Origin: Saprospiraceae bacterium
GTDB taxonomy: Bacteria; Bacteroidota; Bacteroidia; Chitinophagales; Saprospiraceae
Assembly: GCA_020436835.1 (NCBI GenBank)
Contig: JAGQWZ010000135.1
Span: 1 to 45,705, forward strand
DNA length: 45,705 bases
Reading direction: 5' to 3'
The notes below the pieces were generated by a model. That model was given only the letters and a program-made list of their open reading frames with translations, was not told the origin of the DNA and did not search any database. Numbering within the stretch: the stretch's first letter is position 1; each line of letters starts with the position of its first letter. The translations under genes were made by a program, and so were the position numbers. Shown here piece by piece: positions 17,694 through 27,500 of the stretch.

Positions 17694-19388
17694 TTAGAAA
17701 CCCACTGCTGTATCCTGAGCTCTGGGATCAGCGCCACCCTCCAGAGAGCCTCCGGGAAGGACGAGAATAGCATCCACTCTTCCTATACTTCCTCTTGATT
17801 CAAAGGCATGTCCAAGTCGAATCAATTTTCTTTTAACTTTCGGGGACAAGGTGCTGTCCTCCGTGAGAATCCGGTCCGGTAACCATTGGTGGTGCAGTCT
17901 CTTGGCGTTTACGGCCTGCTGCATATTCATTCCATGGTCCACAACGTTTAGAATTGTCTGAAAAACCGAGGTAATGATCGTGCTGCCTCCAGGGGTTCCC
18001 ACTACAATTAGCAACCCGTTTGCATCATCAACGATCGTAGGTGTCATACTACTTAACATTCTTTTGCCCGGTACGATCTCATTCGCTTTGGCACCCACCA
18101 GGCCAAATTGATTTGGCACTCCTGACTTTACACTAAAGTCATCCATTTCATTGTTGAGAAAAAATCCCGCACCATCTACCATGATCTTACTGCCCAGATA
18201 GCTATTTAGTGTCGTCGTTACGGCCACAGCATTCCCCTGGGCATCCACAATAGAGAAATGAGTAGTTTCCACACTTTCAATCACATCCACTCTACCTTCC
18301 TTAATCTCTTCAGAAGGGGTAGCCTCCTTAAAGTCAATGCTTGACATCCGGTCAGTTAGATACTGGTCATCAAGCAACATCGTTACCGGAACCTCATAGA
18401 AGTCAGGATCACCCAAATAGGTAGCCCTGTCAGCATAAACACGCTTTTCTATTTCGGTCATGACATGGATGGTCTTCCAATGGTTATGACCATATTTGGC
18501 GATCGGATATGACTCAATGCTTTCCAGTAACTGCAATAAAGCAACTCCCCCACTTGATGGAGGTGGCATACTGATAATTCGTTTGCCCCGGTAGTTTCCG
18601 ATCAATGGATCCCGCCAAACCGATTGATAGTCAGCAAGATCATCGAGTGTGATGATGCCATTTCCGCGTTGCATTTCCTCAACGATCAGCTGTGCAGTCA
18701 ATCCGGAATAAAAACCATCTCTCCCCTGCTTTGAAATTCTGTCGAGTGTATTTGCCAGATCATTCTGAATAAAACGATCCCCGGATTTCCATGATTCCTC
18801 CCTGACTAGAAAGACTGGTTTCGTATTTAGCTTCTTAATTAGCTCCCTGGCCCGGTTGAGATTAGCCGCTCCGCTTTCGGTCAGAATGAAACCCTTCTCT
18901 GCCAGGTCTATTGCCGGCTGAACAAGTTCGGTCCACGGCAAAGAACCAAAACGGTCAAATAAACGAACCATACCGTCAACAGAACCAGGCACACCAGATG
19001 CCAGGTGTCCTTCGAGGCTTTTCCGGCCGTTCACATTGCCCTCTTTATCCAGGAACATATCCCGCTCAGCATTGATGGGAGCCTTTTCTCTGAAATCTAA
19101 TGAGCCCACGTTTCCCTGACTATCTCGGAATACGGCAAAGCCCCCACCACCTATGTTACCAGCGACCGGATATACCACTGAAAGAGCAAACTGGACCGCT
19201 ATAGCGGCATCCCAGGCATTACCTCCTTTTCTCAGTATTTCGGCACCGACTTCACTCGCCAATGGATGGGCAGAAACCACCATAGCCTCTTTTCCATAGA
19301 GTCCATGAACCGAAGGATCTAAGGTTGACTTGGTGGTGGAGCAAGCAACCAGTAGTAGGACAAACAAGGTAAAAGAGAGCTTTTTCAT
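17694..19388 (-). CDS. ggt: Gamma-glutamyltransferase lipoprotein
   Basis: Cleaves gamma-glutamyl bonds (e.g. glutathione or other gamma-glutamyl peptides) outside the cytoplasm; an Ntn hydrolase that cuts itself into large and small subunits. The N-terminus is a lipobox (LLVAC, Cys16). The large subunit has GNAWDAAIAVQFALSVVYP and GNIGGGGFAVFRD. The autocleavage and nucleophile site is Thr375 in TTHFSIVDAQGNAVAVTTTLN. The small subunit holds the oxyanion-type GTPGGSTIITSVFQTILN. Length 564 is usual. Lipoprotein anchoring rather than free periplasmic export is common in this phylum. It is the first gene of a two-gene unit with a class IV aminotransferase. Confidence 0.94.
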   Translation of the reverse strand: MKKLSFTLFVLLLVACSTTKSTLDPSVHGLYGKEAMVVSAHPLASEVGAEILRKGGNAWDAAIAVQFALSVVYPVAGNIGGGGFAVFRDSQGNVGSLDFREKAPINAERDMFLDKEGNVNGRKSLEGHLASGVPGSVDGMVRLFDRFGSLPWTELVQPAIDLAEKGFILTESGAANLNRARELIKKLNTKPVFLVREESWKSGDRFIQNDLANTLDRISKQGRDGFYSGLTAQLIVEEMQRGNGIITLDDLADYQSVWRDPLIGNYRGKRIISMPPPSSGGVALLQLLESIESYPIAKYGHNHWKTIHVMTEIEKRVYADRATYLGDPDFYEVPVTMLLDDQYLTDRMSSIDFKEATPSEEIKEGRVDVIESVETTHFSIVDAQGNAVAVTTTLNSYLGSKIMVDGAGFFLNNEMDDFSVKSGVPNQFGLVGAKANEIVPGKRMLSSMTPTIVDDANGLLIVVGTPGGSTIITSVFQTILNVVDHGMNMQQAVNAKRLHHQWLPDRILTEDSTLSPKVKRKLIRLGHAFESRGSIGRVDAILVLPGGSLEGGADPRAQDTAVGF

Positions 19389-19476
19389 TCAGCTAAATTT
19401 CAAAAGCTCAAGATCCAACATTTTAGTTAAAAGTCTTACCCTAATCAGGTGTTAAAAATCAGGACGGTCAGCCAGA

Positions 19477-19896
19477 TTAGCAATAAGTATCAAAAGCAAA
19501 CCTAAGATTGTCGGCGATCATTTCAGCGCTTCTTCCCTCGATGTGGTGTCTTTCCAGCACATGTACCAACGAGCCATCCTTAAACAGCGCGATAGAAGGA
19601 GAGGATGGAGGATATGGAAGTAAATACTCCCGGGCCCTCTGGGTTGCATCGGTGTGTACCCCGGCAAAAACAGTAACAAGCTTATCTGGTTTCTTATCAT
19701 TTGTAAGTGCCAACTTAGTGCCGGGACGGGCCATTGCAGCTGCACAGCCACAGACAGAATTAACGACCAATAACATAGTCCCCTTTTGGTTTTCCATGAT
19801 TGAATCTACCTCTTCTGCTGTGGTCAACTCATCAAATCCATAGTCGGTCAGATCCTTTGCCATCGGAGCAACCAATTCCAGCGGATACATACTCAT
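19477..19896 (-). CDS. BrxA/BrxB-family bacilliredoxin (DUF1094)
   Basis: A 139-residue thioredoxin-like protein with the atypical redox motif CGC (in VVNSVCGCAAAMARPG, about residues 49-51), the conserved N-terminus MYPLELVAPM, PPSSPSIALFKDG, HHIEGRSAE and a terminal Cys. It matches the YphP/YqiW family, which removes bacillithiol from S-bacillithiolated proteins in Firmicutes. Presence in a Bacteroidota genome fits bacillithiol use reported in this phylum, but no bacillithiol synthesis gene (bshA/B/C) is seen in this window. It has its own promoter-like element upstream. Confidence 0.92.
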   Translation of the reverse strand: MSMYPLELVAPMAKDLTDYGFDELTTAEEVDSIMENQKGTMLLVVNSVCGCAAAMARPGTKLALTNDKKPDKLVTVFAGVHTDATQRAREYLLPYPPSSPSIALFKDGSLVHVLERHHIEGRSAEMIADNLRFAFDTYC

Positions 19897-19923
19897 AATT
19901 ATCTGATTTTTTTAGTATTTGCA

Positions 19924-19931
19924 CAAAAATA
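19924..19931 (-). promoter_or_regulatory. Possible -7 element for the bacilliredoxin gene
   Basis: Read on the minus strand, TATTTTTG exactly matches TAnnTTTG and lies 27 bases before the ATG. No clear TTG is seen at the proper spacing upstream. Confidence 0.35.
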
Positions 19932-20082
19932 AGTCATTATTCATAATAACACGGGTACGAAGTAAAAGGTTACCAAAATGAATCTTCTGCTAGTCAGGTT
20001 CTGCTCGAACCTAAGACTTTAAGCATTGGTCAGAACTTTTTATTTTGCAAGACCGTTATTCAACTGTTCAATAACATCAATT

Positions 20083-21105
20083 ATGACTACAGCCATTGCT
20101 ACTGCTACCGACAATCTGGAAAAAGTGGGATATCTCGACCTGCAGGTTGATCCTGAACTTGATCTTGTTGCTGAGATTGAAAGACTAAAAGAAGAAAAAA
20201 ATGCGATCATTCTCGCCCACTATTATCAGGAATCGGAAATTCAGGATATAGCCGATTATATAGGTGATAGCTTGGGGCTCTCTCAAAAAGCAGCCGAAAC
20301 TGATGCTGACATCATCGTTTTTGCAGGTGTACATTTCATGGCGGAGACAGCCAAGATGTTGTCACCTGAAAAAAAAGTGCTTCTGCCTGATCTCAAAGCT
20401 GGGTGCTCGCTGGCAGATTCATGTCCACCACATTTGTTCAGAAAATTTAAAGAGAAGTATCCGGATGCTATGGTTGTGAGTTACATCAACTGTACAGCCG
20501 AATTGAAGACATTGACAGATATTTGTTGCACTTCCACAAATTCCGTTCACATCATTGAGAGTATACCGGAAGATAAAAGGATCATTTTTGCTCCGGACAG
20601 AAACCTGGGTGCATACCTAAGAAAGAAAACCGGTCGAGACCTCATCCTATGGAACGGTACCTGTATGGTACACGAGATCTTCTCTCACGAGAAAATCACC
20701 AAGCTTAGGCTTCGATACCCGGAAGCATTACTAATTGCCCATCCCGAATGTGAGGCACATATACTAGAGGAAGCTGATTTTATCGGATCCACCACCGGAC
20801 TGCTTAACTATACGAAGCAAAGTCCCGCAAATGAATTCATTGTGGCGACAGAGGTCGGAATCCTTCACCAAATGGAGCTTGCATCACCAGGCAAAAAATT
20901 TATTCCGGCACCCCCCAACAACACCTGTGCCTGCAATGAATGTCCACACATGAAGCGTAACACCCTTGAGAAGCTATATCTCTGCATGGAGTACGAACAG
21001 CCGGAGATTATCCTTGAAGATTGGATAATCGAACAAGGTGTAAAATCAATAGACCGAATGCTGGAAATCTCCGAAAAAGCTGGCCTGGGATTGAAGAAAG
21101 ATTAG
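20083..21105 (+). CDS. nadA: Quinolinate synthase
   Basis: Condenses iminoaspartate with dihydroxyacetone phosphate to quinolinate in de novo NAD synthesis. It is a 4Fe-4S enzyme of 340 residues. The three cluster cysteines lie in [13 protein letters not shown], in NGTCMVHE, and in the C-terminal [41 protein letters not shown] at the N-terminus and [11 protein letters not shown] are family hallmarks. The frame is open from a TTG at 20026, but the ATG at 20083 (MTTAIAT) is more likely. nadB and nadC are not in the window. It stands alone in front of a long non-coding region. Confidence 0.95.
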   Translation: MTTAIATATDNLEKVGYLDLQVDPELDLVAEIERLKEEKNAIILAHYYQESEIQDIADYIGDSLGLSQKAAETDADIIVFAGVHFMAETAKMLSPEKKVLLPDLKAGCSLADSCPPHLFRKFKEKYPDAMVVSYINCTAELKTLTDICCTSTNSVHIIESIPEDKRIIFAPDRNLGAYLRKKTGRDLILWNGTCMVHEIFSHEKITKLRLRYPEALLIAHPECEAHILEEADFIGSTTGLLNYTKQSPANEFIVATEVGILHQMELASPGKKFIPAPPNNTCACNECPHMKRNTLEKLYLCMEYEQPEIILEDWIIEQGVKSIDRMLEISEKAGLGLKKD

Positions 21106-21584
21106 GATTTTCGTGGCAAGATGCATAAATAGGCTAGTCAACCGGATTTAGCTGGTCCTCGTCGTACTGGTACCGCCAGTCTGACCGCAGGAATCAGGAT
21201 ACGCTATGGCCAAAGAAAGCCGTTGCACCTTCTCATTGCCCTCCAGTAGGAGCTCCTATCTGTATAAGAATCTAATACTTGGATTATTCAGGATTAGATG
21301 AGATCATCAGTTTCCGACGTACCTAAGGTCACGTATTTATAATACTAATTTTTTTCATTTACCCTTTCTCAACCCGGCTGTAGTTTCCTTTCAGTAAGTT
21401 ATACATTCCGATCATTGTTCAAGACTATGCCACTGAAATTCAGTGGCTTGCAATCAAATTTGGTTTGATTTTTGAAGCTATTTGGGGGAGTGTTTTTATA
21501 CTCTTAATGAATGTGATATTTCATTGATATATAAGCACTTGTAACCGTAAAGGTTAGCTGAACAATAAACCTAAAACGACACAC
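21106..21584 (+). other. 479-bp non-coding region with two adjacent hairpins
   Basis: No supported gene lies in this gap between nadA and the giant surface-protein gene. The first half is relatively GC-rich, with no recognisable terminator behind nadA. Near its end are two hairpins separated by five bases: CCACTGAA-a-TTCAGTGG at 21430-21446 and AATCAAA-tttgg-TTTGATT at 21452-21470. They sit about 115-155 bases before the start codon, followed by an AT-rich stretch where the promoter probably is. TAACC-gtaaa-GGTTA lies about 30 bases before the start and could affect translation. No exact TAnnTTTG box is present. Confidence 0.6.
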
Positions 21585-24500
21585 ATGAACATCAACTCAA
21601 GAGTGAGGGTGTACCTCTTGTTGGTACCCATTCTCATAGGTTTTAGCATTCTCGCCCAGGCAGAAATTGTAGTTAAAACCTTTCATGATGAAAATAATAA
21701 TGGATCATACGATCCGGGTGAATTACTCATTACAGGGCTGTCTGTCTCCGGGGTTGATTTGAGCGGAAACGAGTATGGCTTTACAGATGATGGGGCAGGC
21801 ACCTTTCGACTCATGACGGTGCCCTCTCGCATGCGGGTTCGGGTGGTAGGTTATTCGACTGACCTCCGACAGGGAGTGGCAGGACCTACCTCTGTTTTCT
21901 TTGCTGAAGATGGCGATGTAATAAATGTACCGGTTCTGCAAGAATTAGAGTTCAATAGTGCAAATAGCACCATTTTAGTCCCCTGTTTTGAAAAAGGTAC
22001 GGCAGCTGACAAAATTAATAGTCCTGCGCTGGTTTCGTTTCCGTATGATGTGGATGGAGTAGCTGAAGTGTATGGTGGGACTGCACAAAACCCAAGAATG
22101 GATGCAACGATTGCCCAGCTAGGTTCGACCTGGGGCATGGCTTTCCAGAGTATACATAAGAGAGCATTTGTGTCTACGATCTTGAAACGGCATGTGGACC
22201 TGGGCCCGGAGGGTTCGGGAGGTATCTACATAGCTGACTACAACGCCGATCCGGAAAAACCCGAAATCAGTAGCTTCAACCTGGAAGGCTTTCATCCCTC
22301 AGTGGGACCGGTTATTCATCTTGGAGCAGTTAACCGTACTCATGTGGATGGGGAAATCACAGATCAACCTTATGCACTTACATCTATTGAGGATTTGTCA
22401 AAGCGGGCTTCATATGACATAGATGCATTCAAGAAAGTGGGCCAACTGGCATATGGCGACATCGACTTGTCGGAAGATGAACGGTCGCTTTGGATGGTAA
22501 ACACTTATCAGCGATCACTGATTAGACTCGATGTTAGTAAGCAGGATTTTGCCATTACTGCAGCTGCGCTCGAGCACTTCAAGATTGATGACTTACTCAA
22601 TATACCCGATACGGATATGCGAATGATCCGTTGCATCAATGCAGGTGGCAATAGTAACTATCATGGTTCGGAGGCATTTACCGATAGAAACGGCACGGCC
22701 TGGGATCGAAATAAATACTCGATCGACGGTAAACCTGACTACAAGAGGTTCAATGTTGCAAATACCATGAATGATGATGAAGGCACCTCTGAAAGTGATG
22801 TCTATCATACCTGGAGAAAAGGAAGAAACTTTTCCTATGACATACCAATACCCAAAGAAGAAAATTATACTGTAATCCTTCATTTCGCTGAGCCAAACAA
22901 TTACTTGCCGGGGGACCGGATTTTCGATGTGCTTGCGGAAGGCGTTACCATGCTTGACAATTTCGACATTGCCACCGAAGCAGGTGCAAATCATAAGGCG
23001 ATGACTGTAAGTTTCACCGTACCGGCCACCGGACCCACTCTCCGGCTCGATTTCCAAGGTGAATTTGGCAACAAAGTACGCGAGGCTATTGTCAACGGAA
23101 TTGAGATCGTGGGTGAAAGCCTAATCAAAACAGGTAACCTGAGACCCTGGGGACTGGATTTCCATAATGGAAAGGGATACCTCGGTCTGGTAAACGATGC
23201 CATGTACAGTCAATCACGTGAGCACCTCATGGGTTATGTCGTTTCATTTGATCCAAACAATGTGGGAGCAGGCGTCACAGAAGAGGTATCTTTTGCCCTG
23301 GACTATCCCAGGGAAAGAGCAAGTAATGCAGACGCCATAGAACCTCAGGCTCTTAGAACAGCCGCCTGGATGCCATGGGTAGAAGAATGGGAACAGATGC
23401 ATATTCCACTGGATGATCCACTTTCGTTTACGGGAGGGCTTCTTTGTTCATATCCGCAGCCACTCATATCTGAAATCAACTTCACGGAAGATGGATCCAT
23501 GGTCATCAATATAATGGACCGCTGGGCCCATCAGACCGGTTATATGAACTATAGTACGATCCTGGGAGAGAAAACGTTGATAATCGGCTACGCTTCGGGT
23601 GACATTTTGAAAGCATTTAAAGATGGAGAGAAGTATGATCTCGAAAAATCAAATAATGATGATGGGATCTTTTACAACAATGTCGATGGACCTAGTTATA
23701 ATGGCGAATTTTTCTATCAGGATGAATATCAGTCAAAAGATGTAGCGCACCATGGCGAACTGATTACCGGTGGAGCAGCCATCCTTCCCGGCACCCATGA
23801 AGTGGTAAGTACCGTGCATAACCCAATTGAAACGACATTAGAACACTTCAGTTTTAACGGAGTATTTACCCAGGGTGTACATTTCTATAGCACCGATAGC
23901 GGGGAAAAAACCCGAGCATATCTATTTGTCGACCAATTTAACATCGGAAAAGCCAATGGCCTCGGAGATATCGAGTTTGCAAGGGGGGCACCGTCTGGAG
24001 AGGTCGGTAATTATCTTTGGTGTGATGCAAACTCCAATGGGATACAGGATCCAGCTGAGTTTGGGATACCCGGTATAGATTTGACTTTGCATGACAAGGA
24101 GAACAGCCTGCAACTTATCGGATCGACAACAACGGATGCGATGGGTCAATATGTCTTTCAAAATCTACTCCAGAATCATTGTTACGAAATCAGAGTGAAT
24201 CTAAATCAATTAATGGCAATGGGCTACAGTGGTTTGACCGCTCCTCTTAATACTGGTGACCCATTGATTGATTCAGATGGAGATCCCGAAATGTTGCCGG
24301 GATATGCTGTTGCCATGTTTTGCACCGATGGACAAGCTAACAACATGCACGACATTGATTTTGGTTTTCAAGGTCCCCGTGCTCTGGATGCAGTTAAATC
24401 CATATGCGAAGATCCGATCAGCGGCTGTGCAACATTCACCTTGAGTGTACTGGCTGATTGTGTCGATACAACCGGAGTGAATGAAGTCAGATTTTTTCCA

Positions 24501-27500
24501 AGTTTCAATGATGCCGATAGTCTGCTAAATGAAATTCTTTCTCCAACCTATGATGTATGTGATGGAGAAGACACCTTATATGCCAGGGTTAATATCGCCG
24601 GTGATATGGCTTGTTTTTCTATTGCCCAGGTTAGATTGGTGGAAATTAACAATGCCTCGGAGCCTCTAACCTATTCAACCATCGTGTGCCCCACCCCAAC
24701 TTTTGATGCCTTATCTTATCTCGTTTCACAGGGACTTACCGGTGGCGGATCCGCACTCCTTTTTTCTGATCCGGCCATGACTATGTCAATATCCAATCCT
24801 GTGGCTACTCCAACTTATCCTCTCACGATTTACTTCCAGTCAATGGAGTCTACAGGAGGTTCGACCTGCACGGTAATGGGATCCATCAGGATAGATAGCA
24901 TTCCGGCTGCTATGATCAGTGCTGGTAATTCGGTAGACGGATGTGGTCTCAACTGTATAGACTTGACCGCATTGGGAGCATCCTTTAATTCGAATGGAAG
25001 CGGTGCCACCTCAGCGACATGGTCTAGTTCTGGCAGTGGCACTTTCCAAAGTGACAATTCATATGCAAATGCTCGATTCTATTGTCCGGATACCAATGAT
25101 ATGCTTAACGGATCAGTGACCTTGTCTCTGACGGTTAACGATGATCCCTGTGGACGAAATATTGTGAGCTCTGTAGTGATTAATATATTCTCCTCCTTGC
25201 CCAGATTTATTGATCCCGGACCCGGAGATACCATAGACTGCGTGGATCCTTTTGTGGATGATCAGGTCAACTTTGACACTTTTCCGAGATGCATTCTGGT
25301 TGCTAACTGTGGTGATACCATTACCGCACATGTTACGGATTATGACATCGAATTGGGAGACTGCAATGGAATTGTCAAATACATAATTCGTCATCAGAGA
25401 GTAGTATATGCAAAGGAGGAATATTACTGTCAGGATACCATCTACGTCCGGGGCATTGACTTTGATAACATCACTTGTCCTCCCATGCGTGATTCAGTGT
25501 ATTGTCATACAGGATACCTCACTGATCACAATGGCCATCCATCTCCATTCGTAACCGGGGTTCCTATGGCAGGTAATCTGCCTCTTTGGCCACAACCGAA
25601 TAGCAAGTGTGAATTACGTATCCTCTATTTTGATGAAGAATTTAACGGTGATTGCCCTATGACAATTCATCGAACCTGGTGGATCAAAGATGCCTGCAAT
25701 GGCAGGGAGGATACTTGTGAACAATGGATCATGATTTTTGATACCATTGGCCCAACCATCATGAAAGACACTACCTATCAGGGTTTACATCTTGCTCCCG
25801 AGGATGCATTTCCGGATATAGATAAACCTGTTCTCTTTGTACCAACCACATCACATGATTGCGAAGCTTATAGTTATGTGCCTTCCATATATGCTTATGA
25901 CACATGTTCAGAGGTCAAGATGGTTAAGGCAATGCTACCAGGCCTGGCAACTGTTCCTCTGACTTATAATGAAGCGACCGGTAAATGGGAATCTCATGAG
26001 CAGATCAAAATACCTCGCACTGATGTTCCCATTCCACTGATTTATGAAGCATATGATTTCTGTCATAATATTACCCGGGATACTTGTTACTTCTATGTGA
26101 AGGACTTCACCAAACCGGTGGCAATCTGTGACAAGGGCGTTAATGTGACGCTAAGTGATACAACAGTTTGGCTTCATGCGGAAACATTTGATGAAGGAAG
26201 TTGGGACAATTGCGGAATCAGTCTGTTGCTGGCCCGACGAACAGATTGGGCAAGTGCATGTGGTGTCAGTCTTTGTGATTCGATTATACCGTATTGTACG
26301 ACAGAGCATCATGACACCTTGTGGTGTAGTGTTCTGGAACAAGACAAACATCTCAATCCCATTGAGGCTCACTATGCTGAGACGTTGCGTTGGCTTTGTG
26401 AAGATCAACAGGAATGCAATTCGTTGGTGATCGGAGGTTGGTGGTACGATCTGATTAAATATGCCACGTTGGAATGCATTGATCATCCCTATCCGGTTGA
26501 TGATAAGTATCTGCAGCAAATTTTTAAGGATCCTACGCTCGAATGTACTGACCAATTCCTGGATGTTGGGTACTTATGCACGAAGCTGGGATTCGGATAT
26601 AATGCAAACCTACCTGCATTTCCAGCACCGTTACTAACCAACAGCGCCGAGACTGCTTTTGATGTGGTCAAACAGATTGGCGGCGGTTGGTCTAAGGAGG
26701 TTCCTTTCTGCTGTGCTGATGCCTGTCAGGATATTGTGGTAGAACTCCTGGCGATGGACTACTGGTGCAATTGGAACAAATGCTGGACTACGGTAAGAGT
26801 GGAAGATAAGACTCCACCTAAAGTTGTCAGTGATCTCTTTGATGTCAATATTACTTGCACTAGCTATAAGAAGTTGTATGAACCAGCTGTGATTAAAGCC
26901 CAGGGAGGAGATTTTACAGCACTCGATAGTCTCCTGGGTGGGTATGACAAAGTGCGTTACGATCAATATGGTGGTCTTCCTTCAAAGACTCCGTATCAAT
27001 ATCACAATATCACCTGTGATTCTATATTGGTTAAAAAGGACAGTCTTGTTTATGATGAACATTTGGGTTACCAATGGGTAAGCTATCATCATTATGAGGC
27101 CATTTACGATACTGCGGAGATCACCAGATACCGGGGTCAGATAGCCGATGATTGTGGATTAGTATGCATCGAAGAAAAACCGTGGATCAATCTGGATCAC
27201 TGCGGGAATGGATATATCAGAAGGGTGTTCAGATTTATCGGACAATGTTATTCGGAAGCGGCTGTTCATAAGGTAGATACCATAACCAGGTATCAGACGA
27301 TCTGGATACAAAGCGACTGCGACATTAGCAAATCTATGTTTAAGATGCCGGATGACCTGGTCCTTTACAATTGTGATCTGGAGTATGATCCTGAAGGCAG
27401 TGGCAATGCGGGAGGTGCAGCGGACCCGGAAGCAACCGGCCGGCCGGAATATATCTTCGATGATGATTGCCGCTTTATCGGTATAGGATATTATGACAAG

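Noticed and set aside
17687..17773. Upstream extension of the class IV aminotransferase frame (29 extra residues)
   Set aside because: It overlaps the 3' end of the gamma-glutamyltransferase gene, and the family N-terminus begins at the ATG at 17686/17683.
21148..21255. A 35-codon open stretch on the minus strand between nadA and the giant gene, ending AYPDSCGQTGGTSTTRTS
   Set aside because: It has no start codon before its middle and is bounded by a stop upstream. I recognise no family, and this length is expected by chance. It could be a remnant of a lost gene but cannot be supported.
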